Shown here: positions 23,714 to 34,900 of the stretch, piece by piece
Numbering within the stretch: position 1 is the stretch's first letter
Layout of the letters: each line of letters starts with the position of its first letter
Source of the DNA: CAVQBJ01 sp963819075
Lineage (GTDB): Bacteria > Actinomycetota > Thermoleophilia > Solirubrobacterales > Solirubrobacteraceae
Direction: 5' to 3'
Assembly: GCA_963819075.1 (NCBI GenBank)
Contig: CAWFUP010000001.1
Coordinates: forward strand, 62,001 to 126,000
Length of the DNA stretch: 64,000 nt
Notes under the pieces: generated by a model
Told to the model about the DNA's origin: nothing
What the model saw: the letters and a program-made list of their open reading frames with translations, nothing else
Databases searched by the model: none
Made by a program: the position numbers and the translations under genes

Positions 23714-25023
23714 CCATTGCCCAGCGGAGCATGGGCCTCGGCCTGCGGGCGCTCGGCCTGATCGCCGGCTCAGAGACCTTCGAGCGCCTCGGCGTGCGCG
23801 AGCCCGTCGAGCGGATGCTGTATCGAGCCACCCGTGACGGCTTTCGCGTGGCCAGCGCCGCCGGCCGCTCGTTCAAGGTCGTGCGCGGCGCCGGCGATGC
23901 CGTCCGTCTGCGCCCCGTCGGCGCCGGCCTGTTCGACCTGACGCCAACCGAGGAGCAGCAGATGCTCCAGGAGGCCTTCCGCGATTTCGGCGACGAGCGC
24001 CTGCGTCCGGCCGCGCTGGCCGCCGACACGGCGGCCGCCGCCCCGCCCGAGCTGCTGGCCCAGGCGGCGGAGCTCGGCCTGACCATGCTCGGCGTACCCG
24101 AGGAGCTCGGCGGCGCGGTGAGCGAGCGCTCGTCGGTCACCGCCGTGCTCGCCAGCGAGGCGCTCGCCCACGGCGATCTCGGCCTCGCCGTGGCCGCACT
24201 GGCTCCCGCCGCCGTAGCCACGGCGCTGTCCCTCTGGGGCGACGCTTCGCAGCAGGAGACGTATCTGCCCGCCTTCGTCGGTGAAGAGATTCCCGCTGCG
24301 GCCCTCGCGATCCAGGAGCCCACCGCCCTGTTCGATCCGTTCAAGCTCTCCACGACGGCCAAGCACGTCGACGGTGAGTACGTCCTGAACGGAACGAAAT
24401 CGCTCGTCCCGTTTGCCACGACGGCCGAGCTGCTCATCGTGGCCGCCGAGATCGAGGGCGGCGGCCCGGCGCTCTTCCTGCTCGAGCCCTCGAGCGAGGG
24501 CGTGCTCACGCGCCCGGCCCCGGCGATGGGCATCCGCGCGGCCGCGACCGGAGACGTGCGCCTGCAGGACGTCCGCGTCCCGGCTCGCGCGCTCATCGGC
24601 GAGGGCGCCACCGAGGTGTACGCCGACTGCGTGCGCCGCTCGCGCCTGGCCTGGTGCGCGCTGGCCACCGGCACCGCGCAGGCCGTGCTCGACTACGTGA
24701 TCCCCTACGTCAACGAGCGCGTGGCGTTCGGCGAGCCGATCAGCCACCGCCAAGCGGTCGCTTTCGCGGTCTCGAACATCGCGATCGAGCTCGATGGGAT
24801 GCGGCTCGCGACCTATCGGGCTGCGAGCCGTGCCGATATGGGAAAGGACTTTGCTCGCGAGGTGGCTCTCGCCCGCGCCCTGTGCTCCGAGCGTGGCGCC
24901 CAGATTGGCAGCGAGGGTGTGCAATTGCTCGGTGGTCACGGATACATAAAGGAGCACCCCGTCGAGCGCTGGTATCGCGACCTTCTAGCCGTCGGCGTCT
25001 TCGAGGGCGTCGTCCTCGTCTAA
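23710..25023 (+). CDS. Acyl-CoA dehydrogenase with N-terminal extension
   Basis: 437 residues. The first 80 residues are an unusual extension (MGLGLRALGLIAGSETFERL, then VERMLYRATRDGFRVAS). The dehydrogenase part begins near FDLTPTEEQQMLQEAFRDFG, has the FAD-binding middle domain (AALAIQEPTALFDPFK) and the C-terminal helical domain (VNERVAFGEPISHRQAVAFA, GGHGYIKEHPVERWYRDLLA). It ends in VFEGVVLV, shorter than the usual EGT-x-x-IQ ending, but keeps the Glu. It should oxidise a CoA thioester in beta-oxidation. The ATG overlaps the TetR stop. AAGGAA lies upstream. Confidence 0.92.
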   Translation: MTIAQRSMGLGLRALGLIAGSETFERLGVREPVERMLYRATRDGFRVASAAGRSFKVVRGAGDAVRLRPVGAGLFDLTPTEEQQMLQEAFRDFGDERLRPAALAADTAAAAPPELLAQAAELGLTMLGVPEELGGAVSERSSVTAVLASEALAHGDLGLAVAALAPAAVATALSLWGDASQQETYLPAFVGEEIPAAALAIQEPTALFDPFKLSTTAKHVDGEYVLNGTKSLVPFATTAELLIVAAEIEGGGPALFLLEPSSEGVLTRPAPAMGIRAAATGDVRLQDVRVPARALIGEGATEVYADCVRRSRLAWCALATGTAQAVLDYVIPYVNERVAFGEPISHRQAVAFAVSNIAIELDGMRLATYRAASRADMGKDFAREVALARALCSERGAQIGSEGVQLLGGHGYIKEHPVERWYRDLLAVGVFEGVVLV

Positions 25024-25101
25024 TCCAATTCGAAACGGGGCCCCACGCGGCGGCCGTGGTGCGCGGCGCCGGTGGCGGCACCCCGAAAGGCCTGAACGGC
25101 A

Positions 25102-26313
25102 ATGATCAATCTCGAAGTCCCCAAGAAGTTCGTCGGCCTCGTCGACCAGGCTCATCAGGTCGCCACCGAGGTGTTTCGCCCCATCTCGCGCAAGTACGAC
25201 GTCGCCGAGCACGAGTACCCGAAAGAGCTCGACATGCTCGCCGCGGTCATCGACGGAATGAACGACGGATCCGACATCGGCGGCGCCGGCGCCGCGGGCG
25301 TGCGGCGCAGCGACCGCAACGGCCACGAGGGCGTCCGCAACGGCTCGAACATGTCGACCGTGCTCAGCATCATCGAGCTCTGCTGGGGCGACGTCGGCCT
25401 GCTGCTGTCGATGCCCGGCCAGGGCCTCGGCAACTCGGCGATCGCGTCGGTGGCCAACGAGGAGCAGCTCGAGCGCTTCAAGGGCAAGTGGGCGGCGATG
25501 GCCATCACCGAGCCGGAGGCCGGCTCGGACTCGGCGGCCATCCGCACGACCGCGGTCAAGGACGGCGACGACTACATCCTCAACGGCGAGAAGATCTACG
25601 TCACCTCCGGTGAGCGTGCCGACCTCGTCGTCGTGTGGGCCACGCTCGACCGCGATCAGGGACGCGCGGCGATCAAGTCGTTCGTCGTCGAGCGCTCCAA
25701 CCCGGGCATGAAGCTCGATCGCCTCGAGCACAAGCTCGGCATCCGCGCCTCGGACACGGCCGCCTTTCGCCTGGAGGACTGCCGCGTCCCCGCCGCAAAT
25801 CTGCTCGGCTCCCCGGAGATCGACACGAGCAAGGGCTTCGGCGGCGTCATGCAAACGTTCGACAACACACGTCCGCTCGTCGCCGGGATGGCTGTCGGCG
25901 TGGCGCGGGCCTGCCTGGAGGAGACCGAGCGCCGCCTCGAGGAGGCCGGCATCGAGATCGACTACGACGCGCCGCCGTCGCGCCAGTCGGCGGCCGCCGC
26001 GGAGTACATCGCGATGGAGGCCGACTGGGAGGCGGCGCGCCTGCTCACGCTGCAGGCGGCGTGGATGGCCGACAACTCCAAGCCCAACTCGCTGCAGGCC
26101 TCGCTGGCCAAGGCGAAGGCCGGCCGCACCGGCACCGACATCGCGCTGCGCTGCGTGCGCCTGTGCGGCTCGCTCGGCTACAGCGAGGACGGGCTGCTCG
26201 AGAAGTGGGCCCGCGACGTGAAGATCCTCGACCTGTTCGAGGGCACGCAGCAGATCCAGCTGCTCATCATCGCGCGCCAGCTGCTCGGGAAGACGTCGGC
26301 CGAGCTGAAGTAG
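25102..26313 (+). CDS. Acyl-CoA dehydrogenase
   Basis: 403 residues. Family marks: FAD-domain segment MAITEPEAGSDSAAIRTTAV, LNGEKIYVTSGERADLVVVW, the LGIRASDTAAFRLEDCRVPA block, and the C-terminal RDVKILDLFEGTQQIQLLII with the catalytic Glu in FEGT. It follows the first dehydrogenase by 78 bases on the same strand, suggesting the pair works as a heteromer or as two steps for the same acyl group; two-subunit acyl-CoA dehydrogenases are known in actinobacteria. It converges with the rubredoxin gene 7 bases away. Confidence 0.94.
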   Translation: MINLEVPKKFVGLVDQAHQVATEVFRPISRKYDVAEHEYPKELDMLAAVIDGMNDGSDIGGAGAAGVRRSDRNGHEGVRNGSNMSTVLSIIELCWGDVGLLLSMPGQGLGNSAIASVANEEQLERFKGKWAAMAITEPEAGSDSAAIRTTAVKDGDDYILNGEKIYVTSGERADLVVVWATLDRDQGRAAIKSFVVERSNPGMKLDRLEHKLGIRASDTAAFRLEDCRVPAANLLGSPEIDTSKGFGGVMQTFDNTRPLVAGMAVGVARACLEETERRLEEAGIEIDYDAPPSRQSAAAAEYIAMEADWEAARLLTLQAAWMADNSKPNSLQASLAKAKAGRTGTDIALRCVRLCGSLGYSEDGLLEKWARDVKILDLFEGTQQIQLLIIARQLLGKTSAELK

Positions 26314-26320
26314 GCGAGCC

Positions 26321-26512
26321 TCAGGGGACGTCGCCGACGGCGGCGTCCCCGGGGGCGCGCTCGAAGTCCACCTTCTCGCGCACGCCGCAGTCCGGGCAGC
26401 ACCACTCGTCGGGCACCTCGCTCCACGGCGTGCCGGCCGGGAAGCCCTCCCGCGGATGCCCGTGCTCCTCGTCGTAGACGTACCCGCAGACCGGGCAGGC
26501 GTAGCGGCTCAT
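26321..26512 (-). CDS. Rubredoxin, electron donor for AlkB
   Basis: 63 residues. The two iron-binding pairs are CPVCG (Cys6, Cys9) and CPDCG (Cys39, Cys42), with YDEEHGHPREGFPAGTPWSE between, as in AlkG-type rubredoxins of alkane-oxidising actinobacteria. The ATG overlaps the alkB stop by 4 bases (ATGA), so the two are translated together. It passes electrons from a reductase to the di-iron hydroxylase. No rubredoxin reductase is present in this window. Confidence 0.96.
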   Translation of the reverse strand: MSRYACPVCGYVYDEEHGHPREGFPAGTPWSEVPDEWCCPDCGVREKVDFERAPGDAAVGDVP

Positions 26513-27747
26513 CGAGCCGCAGCGCGGTAACGCGCGAGGATGCGCGCGCGCCGCCGCGGATGGATGTTGGCGAGCGTCACGTCGCCGCCATAGTGCGCGA
26601 CGAGCCGCGGGTCCACGACCCGGCGCCAGAGCGGCGGCACCGTCGCCAGTACGATCATGCCCGCGTAGCCGGTGGGCAGCTGCGGGGCCTCCTCCTTGTG
26701 CTGGAGGGCCTGGTAGCGCCGGACCGGGTTGGCGTGGTGGTCGGAGTGGCGCTGCAGGTGATAGAGCAGGACGTTGGACGCGACGTTGTTGGAGTTCCAG
26801 CTGTGCGCCGCACGGCAGCGCTCGTAGCGGCCGTCGTCGCGGTGCTGGCGCAGCAGCCCGTAGTGCTCGAGATAGTTGACGACCTCCAGCAGCGAGAAGC
26901 CGAGCACGGCCTGCAGCGCGAGGTAGGGGGCGATCCCCACGCCGAACACGGCGATGAGCACGCCGAAGAGGACGGCGCTCATGATCCAGGCGTTGAAGAG
27001 GTCGTTGCGCAGCGTCCAGGGCGAGCTCTCCAGACGTTCGAAGCGCTCGCGCTCCAGGCGCCAGGCCGAGCGCAGGCTGCCGACCACCGTGCGCGGCCAG
27101 AAGGCGTAGAAGCTCTCGCCCATCCGTGCGCTCGCCGGGTCCTCGGGCGTCGAGACGCGGACGTGGTGGCCGCGGTTGTGCTCGATGTAGAAGTGGCCGT
27201 AGGCGGTCGGGGCGAGCGCGATCTTCGAGAGCCAGCGTTCGAGGCTGTCGCGCTTGTGCCCGAGCTCGTGCGCGTCGGCGATCGCGATCCCGCTGACCAT
27301 CCCGAGCGTGACCGCCAGCCCGAGGTTGTCGATGACCGACAGGCCGCCGTGCGCCCACATCCAGCAGGCGAACACGAGCGCGGCGTACAGGAGCGGGAGG
27401 AAGAGATAGGTGCAGTAGCGGTAGTAGCGGTCCTGCTCGAGCCACTTCAGGACGCTGTCCGGCGGGTTGCTCGAATCGACTCCGACCACGGCGTCGAGCA
27501 CCGGGAACCCGACGAACACCACGGCCGGCCCGAGCCACCAGAACGCGCCCGCACCGGTGAGCTCGTACAGGCCCCAGGCGATGAACGGCAGGAGCGGGAT
27601 GATCGCTCCGAGCAGCCACGCGTAGCGCTTGGGGTCGTGCCACTGCACGTCCTCGCGCTGGGCGCTCAGGGTCGGGCTCGGGATGCCCGTCCCGGCGGCT
27701 GAGGGGGCTGCTGTCGGGGGGGCCGACAGACGGTCGCTCGCTGACAT
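26509..27747 (-). CDS. alkB: Alkane 1-monooxygenase
   Basis: 412 residues. All AlkB histidine motifs are present: HELGH (160-164), HNRGHHVRVSTPEDPASA (190-207), NYLEHYGL (291-298) and LQRHSDHHANP (331-341), with about six membrane helices around them. The enzyme hydroxylates the terminal carbon of n-alkanes at the membrane, using electrons from rubredoxin. The first 30 residues are a disordered Pro/Ala/Ser tail. Start ATG 27747 has AAGGAG 7-8 bases upstream. The gene is divergent from a TetR gene and is followed by the coupled rubredoxin gene; the acyl-CoA dehydrogenases alongside could process the resulting fatty acids. Confidence 0.97.
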   Translation of the reverse strand: MSASDRLSAPPTAAPSAAGTGIPSPTLSAQREDVQWHDPKRYAWLLGAIIPLLPFIAWGLYELTGAGAFWWLGPAVVFVGFPVLDAVVGVDSSNPPDSVLKWLEQDRYYRYCTYLFLPLLYAALVFACWMWAHGGLSVIDNLGLAVTLGMVSGIAIADAHELGHKRDSLERWLSKIALAPTAYGHFYIEHNRGHHVRVSTPEDPASARMGESFYAFWPRTVVGSLRSAWRLERERFERLESSPWTLRNDLFNAWIMSAVLFGVLIAVFGVGIAPYLALQAVLGFSLLEVVNYLEHYGLLRQHRDDGRYERCRAAHSWNSNNVASNVLLYHLQRHSDHHANPVRRYQALQHKEEAPQLPTGYAGMIVLATVPPLWRRVVDPRLVAHYGGDVTLANIHPRRRARILARYRAAAR

Positions 27748-27798
27748 CGTCTGCTCCTTCTCGATTTCTCCGGGGGCGAGAGCCCTGCGATGCTGCGG

Positions 27799-27822
27799 TT
27801 TACAATCATAGGCAGTTTGTAA
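27799..27822. promoter_or_regulatory. Candidate operator between alkB and its TetR regulator
   Basis: TTACAA (27800-27805) and TTGTAA (27817-27822) form a perfect inverted repeat with an 11-base spacer, inside the 171-base divergent gap. The site is AT-rich and lies about 53-75 bases before the alkB start, a suitable place to block its promoter. Confidence 0.55.
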
Positions 27823-27918
27823 GCGCTGTCAACACGAGCTATCTGCGTGTCCGCAGTTGGCGGGGTCCGCCCAGGCCTTCGCCGGATCCGTGCGCCGTCA
27901 TTGCGATGATCTGCGGCG

Positions 27919-28537
27919 ATGAGCGACGCGACGCCCTACCCGGTTGCCGCCCGCGAGCTGCTTGCGCAACTCGCTGTTGGACGCCGCCGTGGCCCAGCTC
28001 GACCGCCAGCCCTGGGGGCGCGTGACCATGGGTGACATCGCCGGCTCGGCCGGCGTCAGTCGCCAGACCCTCTATAAGGAGTTTCGCTCGCGCAACGCCT
28101 TCGTGCAGGCGCTCGTCCTGCGCGAGGTCGATCGCTTCCTCGATCCGGTCGCCGTGTCGATCGCCGAGCACGCCGAGGATCCGCAGTCGGCGGTGGCGGC
28201 CGCGCTCGGTGTCTTCCTCGGCTCGGCGGCCTCGCATCCGCTCGTCCGCACGATCGTGGCCGGGGATGGCACCGACGAGCTGCTGCGGCTGTTCACGACC
28301 CAGGGGAGCCCGGTGCTGCGCCGCGCCGTCGAGCGCCTCGCCGCCATCCTGCTCGAGCAGTGGCCGCAGGTCGCTCGCGCGGACGCCGAGCTGTTCGCCG
28401 AGTGCATGGTTCGCCTCGCGGTCAGCCTGGCCGCGCTGCCGGCCAGCCCGACCGCGATGACGCCGGAGTCGGTGGCGAGCCTGTTCGCGCCCTACATCGA
28501 GCAGATATTGGACGCAGCAGAGCCGGACGTGACCTAA
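27919..28537 (+). pseudogene. TetR family regulator divergent from alkB, with a probable frameshift
   Basis: Two frames are needed for a normal TetR N-terminus. The ATG at 27919 reads MSDATPYPVAARELL and then goes out of frame, stopping near 28034. The +1 frame continues RNSLLDAAVAQLDRQPWGRV, TMGDIAGSAGVSRQTLYKEF and a full ligand domain to the stop at 28537. Removing one base in 27961-27964 (CTTG) joins them into a standard protein of about 205 residues. If there is no frameshift, translation would have to start at a TTG (27944 or 27962), which would lose part of helix 1. So this is either a sequencing error, a recently broken repressor, or an unusual start. Confidence 0.75.
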
Positions 28538-28846
28538 GCGTCTAGCTCCAGTAGAGCCTTAGAAATGGTGCGGTCTATGGCGACTTGAGAGGGGGGTCGC
28601 TGACGGTTCGTCCAGGCTCGACGCGGCGGCGGGGCGTGCGGACCCTCAACGGAGCGCGGCGGCTCCGGACCGCGGGCGCCCCGGGAGCGGCCCGTTTTCC
28701 CTGCTCCGGAGCCGAATCTGCCCGGTCCAAGGCGGGATCTGGGCCGCGGCGGCGGCGATGGACCGCATCTTCTGGATCGATCACGTGTTGAGCTGGACGC
28801 GGCCGACGGGCCTCCGGGATCGGACGAAATCGCGACTCCCGTAGGG

Positions 28847-28876
28847 TTGACAAACACGGTCATTTCCAGCAAGGTA
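28847..28876 (+). promoter_or_regulatory. Promoter-like block upstream of the first giant IPT protein
   Basis: TTGACAAACA at 28847 starts a block that is repeated upstream of the second giant gene: TTGACAAACA, four variable bases, CATTTCCA, then AAGGTAGCC (here) or CAGTAGCC (there). TTGACA is a perfect -35 box. No good TATAAT is seen at the normal distance. The gap 28538-28976 has no gene that I can support; this block is the only recognisable signal in it. Confidence 0.5.
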
Positions 28877-28976
28877 GCCACGCCAGCTTCGCCGAGACAC
28901 GATGATCGGTGGGCGGGACACGGTCCTTGCGGGAGCAATAGCTGCGAGCGACGACACTGTTGAGGAGGGTCATTTC

Positions 28977-31900
28977 ATGAGGCGAAGCAACCGGTCACCC
29001 TTGCGTGGCTCAGGATTCATGCCGGTGCGCTGGCTGTCGATGTTCGGGGCGGTGGTCGCGCTGCTGGTCGGTGCGATCGCGACTCCGGCGGCGTCGGCGG
29101 CGGGCACTCAGACGGGGACGATCTGGATTCCGTTGTACTGCGCGCTCTCGCCGTCGATCGACATCGACGTGGGTGCGGCGTTCACGGCAACGGTGCCGAC
29201 GTCGGTGACGCCGGGCCAGCAGTTTGATCTGGCGAAGGCGGTCGCGACGATCGATCTTCCGCCGAGCGCAGTCCAGTCCTCGCAGGGTCCGTTTCACAAC
29301 CCGGACCTGGTCGAGGGTGCGGTGCTGACCTTCGATACGAACGTGACCGGTGCGGACGCGCCGACGCTGGTCAACGCCGACACGTCGCGCACGACGGATG
29401 GTCCGGCGTTCATGAATGATCCGACCGGGGTGCCGAACACGCCGGCGACGCCGGGTGATTGGGTCGAGCCTCAGCCGCAGACCGGTGGTGGCGTGTCCTC
29501 GGATCCCAACGTGGGTAATCCGACGGGTTCGCCGGCGGTGGTGAACCTGGTCGCGGCGGCGCAGCCGCCCAACGCCGATGCCCCCAGTCCGCTTGACCCG
29601 TTGGTCAACGGTGGTAGCCCGCTGGGTGGCTTTGCCGACTTCCCCGAGGCACCGCTCGAGGGCGTGTTCTCGTGGGGCTATACGCCGCTGACGCCGACCG
29701 GCACCGTGACCAACAGCGCGTATGCGCCGGCGCCGGGTACCGGTGGTGGCTCGACGCCGACGAGCGGCAACCCCGACCCGGCCAGTGGTGGCCCGATCGT
29801 CGTCACCGGCGCTGTCGGCGGGACGGTCAAGCTCGGCATCGGTGACCCGAGCCGGATCATCACGTTCGGTAGCGGCAAGGGTGCGATCTCTGAGGAGTTC
29901 GCGGTCAACAACGACATCTTCTTCCACGAGACGACCAGCACGCTGGCCGGGCAGTGGAGTGGGGATACGCCGGTGACCTGCGGTATCGACACCACTCCGG
30001 CCGCGGTGCCGTCACCGGATCCGTCGTACGTGTCGGTCGCGACCGGGATCTCGATCCCGATCGTGGCGGGCGGCGCGACGCTCACGTCGTTGACCCCGTC
30101 CAGCGGCCCGGCCGCCGGTGGGAACTCGGTTGTGATCGCCGGTAGCGGCTTCAGCACGACGGCCGCGAACGACGTCGTCGATTTCGGCTCCACGCCGGCG
30201 ACGGTCACGTCGGCGTCGGCCACGTCGCTGACCGTGACGGCTCCGGCCGGGACGGGGACGCAGAACGTGAGCCTCACCGTGTCCGGTACCGCAGCGGGGA
30301 ACACGCTGCCCTACACGTACAACGCGGCGCCGACGATCTCGTCGGTGACGCCGAGCAATGGTCCTGCCGCGGGCGGGAACTCGGTGGTCATCGCCGGTAG
30401 TGGCTTCAGTGCCACGGCGGCGAATGACACGGTCAAGTTCGGTTCGAGCACGGCGACGGTGACGTCGGCCGCGACGGGCTCGCTGACCGTGACGGCCCCG
30501 GCCGGCACGGCGGGCAGCGCGGTCAACGTGTCGGTGACCGACGGCAACGGCACGGCGACGGATACGAACGGCTATAGCTACAACGCTGTGCCGGCGATCT
30601 CGAGCCTGACGCCGAACAACGGTCCGTTGGCCGGTGGCACCTCGGTGGTCATCGCCGGTAGTGGCTTCGATGCCACGGCGGCGAACGACACGGTCAAGTT
30701 CGGTTCGAACACGGCGACGGTGACGGCCGCTTCGGCGACCTCGCTGACCGTGACGGCTCCGGCCGGCACGACGGCGGGCAACGTCAACGTGACCGTGGCC
30801 GACGGCAACGGCACGTCCGCTGCCGCGACCTACACGTACAACGCGGCGCCGACGATCACGTCGGTGACGCCGAGCAGCGGTCCTGCCGCGGGCGGGAACT
30901 CGGTGGTCATCGCCGGTAGTGGCTTCAATGCCACGGCGGCGAATGACACGGTCAAGTTCGGTTCGAGCACGGCGACGGTGACGTCGGCCGCGACGGGCTC
31001 GCTGACCGTGACGGCCCCGGCCGGCACGGCGGGCAGCGCGGTCAACGTGTCGGTGACCGACGGCAACGGCACGGCGACGGATACGAACGGCTATAGCTAC
31101 AACGCTGTGCCGGCGATCTCGAGCCTGACGCCGAACAACGGTCCGTTGGCCGGTGGCACCTCGGTGGTCATCGCCGGTAGTGGCTTCGATGCCACGGCGG
31201 CGAACGACACGGTCAAGTTCGGTTCGAACACGGCGACGGTGACGGCCGCTTCGGCGACCTCGCTGACCGTGACGGCTCCGGCCGGCACGACGGCGGGCAA
31301 CGTCAACGTGACCGTGGCCGACGGCAACGGCACGTCCGCTGCCGCGACCTACACGTACAACGCGACGCCGACCATCTCGAGCCTGACGCCGAACAACGGT
31401 CCGTTGGCCGGCGGCAACTCGGTGGTCATCGCTGGCAGTGGCTTCAATGCCACGGCGGCGAACGACACGGTCAAGTTCGGTTCGAACACGGCGACGGTGA
31501 CGTCGGCCGCGACGGGCTCGCTGACCGTGACGGTTCCGGCCGGCACGACGGCGGGCAACGTCAACGTGACCGTGGCGACGACGGCCGGCGGCACGTCCGC
31601 TGCCGCGACGTACACGTACAACCCGGTTCCGGCGATCACCTCGATCACCCCGAACAACGGCGTTCCGGGCGGCGGCAACTCGGTGACCATCGCGGGCACC
31701 GGCTTCGCCACCACGACGGCGGGCAACACGGTCGACTTCGGGACGACCGCGGCGACGGTGACCGCGGCCTCGGCGACGTCGCTGACCGTGACGGTCCCGG
31801 CCGGTCCGGCCGGCGGTGGTGTCGTCAACGTGACGGATGCGACGGCGAACGGCACGTCCGGCGCCGTGACCTACACGTATAACGCGCCTCCGACGATCAC

Positions 31901-34900
31901 GTCGGTCAGCCCGGCCAACGGCGTTCCCGCTGGCGGGAACTCGGTGACCATCGCCGGCACCGGGTTCAGCAGCACGACGTCGGCTGACACGGTCAAGTTC
32001 GGTGCGAACACGGCGACGGTGACGGCCGCTTCGGCGACCTCGCTGACCGTGACCGTTCCGGCGGGCGCGGCCGGCACCACGGTCAACGTGTCGGTGGCCA
32101 CGGTCAACGGCACGGCGACTGATACCAATGCCTACACGTACAACAGCGCTCCGTCGATCTCGGGCGTCAGCCCGACGAGCGGTCCGCTGGCTGGTGGGAC
32201 CACGGTGACGATCTCCGGTAGCGGGTTCGATCCGACGGCCGCGAACGACACGGTCAAGTTCGGTGCGAACACGGCGAACGTGACCGCAGCCACGGCGAGC
32301 TCGCTGACGGTGACGGCTCCGGCCGGCACGGCGGCGGGCGCGGTGAGCGTGTCGGTGACCACGGGCAACGGCACGGGTACCGATGCCAACGCCTACACCT
32401 ACAACGCGCCGCTGCCGTCGATCGCCTCGATCAGTCCGACCAACGGCCCGGCCGCTGGTGGGACCACGGTGACGATCACGGGCGCTAACTTCAGCGCTAC
32501 GGCGTCGGGTGACGCGGTTGCTTTCGGCAGCTCGTCGGCGACGGTGACGGCGGCTTCGGCCACGTCGCTGACCGTGACGGCTCCGGCTGGCACGGGCACG
32601 GTCAACGTGACGGTGACCACGTCGGCGGGTACGTCGAACAGCGTCAGCTACACGTATAACCCGGCTCCGACGGTTTCGTCGATCAGCCCGACCAGCGGTC
32701 CGACTGCTGGTGGGACGTCGGTGACGATCTCGGGTGCCAACTTCGATCCGACGGCCGCGAATGACGCGGTCAAGTTCGGCGCGAACGCGGCGACGGTGAC
32801 GGCGGCTTCGGCCACGTCGCTGACGGTGACGGCTCCGGCTGGCACTACGGGCACGGTGAGCGTGTCGGTGACGACGGCTAACGGGACGGGTACGCTGGCG
32901 AATGCCTACACGTACAACGGTCCGCCGGTCATTTCGTCGCTGAATCCGAGCAGCGGTGTTGCCACCGGTGGTAACTCGGTGACCATCGCCGGTAGCGGGT
33001 TCAGCACGACGGCGTCCAGTGACACGGTCAAGTTCGGTGCGAACGCGGCGACGGTGACGGCGGCGTCGGCGACGTCGCTGACGGTGACGGCTCCGGCCGG
33101 TACGGGTACGGTGGGTGTGACGGTGACGACGGGCAATGGCGCGTCGAACTCCGTCAACTACACCTACGTCCCGGTTCCGGTGATCTCGTCGATCAGCCCG
33201 ACCAACGGCCCGGCCGCTGGTGGGACCACGGTGACGATCAGCGGTAGCGGGTTCAGCGCTACGGCGTCGGGTGACGCGGTTGCCTTCGGCGGCTCGTCGG
33301 CGACGGTGACGGCGGCTTCGGCCACGTCGCTGACCGTGACGGCTCCGGCTGGCACGGGCACCGTCAACGTGACGGTGACCACGTCGGGCGGTACGTCCAA
33401 TAGCGTCAGCTACACGTATAACCCGGCTCCGACGGTTTCGTCGATCAGCCCGACCAGCGGTCCGACTGCTGGTGGGACGTCGGTGACGATCTCGGGTGCC
33501 AACTTCGATCCGACGGCCGCGAATGACGCGGTCAAGTTCGGCGCGAACGCGGCGACGGTGACGGCGGCTTCCGCCACGTCGCTGACGGTGACGGCTCCGG
33601 CTGGCACGACGGGCACGGTGAGCGTGTCGGTGACGACGGCTAACGGGACGGGTACGCTGGCGAATGCCTACACGTACAACGGACCGCCGGTCATCTCGTC
33701 GCTGACTCCGAACAGCGGTGTTGCCACCGGTGGTAACTCGGTGACGATCGCCGGTAGCGGGTTCGACGCGACGGCGGCGAACGACGCGGTCAAGTTCGGT
33801 GCGAACGCGGCCACGGTGACGGCGGCCTCGGCGACGTCGCTGACGGTGACGGCTCCGGCCGGTACGGGTACGGTGGGTGTGACGGTGACGACGGGCAATG
33901 GCGCGTCGAACTCCGTCAACTACACCTACGTCGCCCTTCCGGTGATCACGTCGATCAGCCCGACCAACGGCCCGGCCGCTGGTGGGACCACGGTGACCAT
34001 CGCCGGTAGCGCGTTCAGCGCTACGGCGTCCGGTGACACGGTCAAGTTCGGTTCGAACGCGGCGACGGTGACGGCGGCTTCGGCCACGTCGCTGACCGTG
34101 ACGGCTCCGGCTGGCACGGGCACGGTCAACGTGACGGTGACCACGTCGGCGGGTACGTCGAACAGCGTCAGCTACACGTATAACCCGGCTCCGACGGTTT
34201 CGTCGATCAGCCCGACCAGCGGTCCGACTGCTGGTGGGACGTCGGTGACGATCTCGGGTGCCAACTTCGATCCGACGGCCGCGAATGACGCGGTCAAGTT
34301 CGGCGCGAACGCGGCGACGGTGACGGCGGCTTCGGCCACGTCGCTGACGGTGACGGCTCCGGCTGGCACTACGGGCACGGTGAGCGTGTCGGTGACGACG
34401 GCTAACGGGACGGGTACGCTGGCGAATGCCTACACGTACAACGGTCCGCCGGTGATTTCGTCGCTGAATCCGAGCAGCGGTGTTGCCGCCGGTGGTAACT
34501 CGGTGACGATCGCCGGTAGCGGGTTCAGCACGACGGCGTCCAGTGACGCGGTCAAGTTCGGTGCGAACGCGGCGACGGTGACGGCGGCGTCGGCGACGTC
34601 GCTGACGGTGACGGCTCCGGCCGGTACGGGTACGGTGGGTGTGACGGTGACGACGGGCAATGGCGCGTCGAACTCCGTCAACTACACCTACGTCCCGGTT
34701 CCGGTGATCTCGTCGATCAGCCCGACCAACGGCCCGGGCGCTGGTGGGACCACGGTGACGATCAGCGGTAGCGGGTTCAGCGCTACGGCGTCGGGTGACG
34801 CGGTTGCCTTCGGCGGCTCGTCGGCGACGGTGACGGCGGCTTCGGCCACGTCGCTGACCGTGACGGCTCCGGCTGGCACGGGCACCGTCAACGTGACGGT

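Noticed and set aside
28538..28976. Short ORFs in the gap before the first giant gene
   Set aside because: All are Arg/Gly-rich chance frames without ribosome sites; the only signal is the promoter-like block at 28847.
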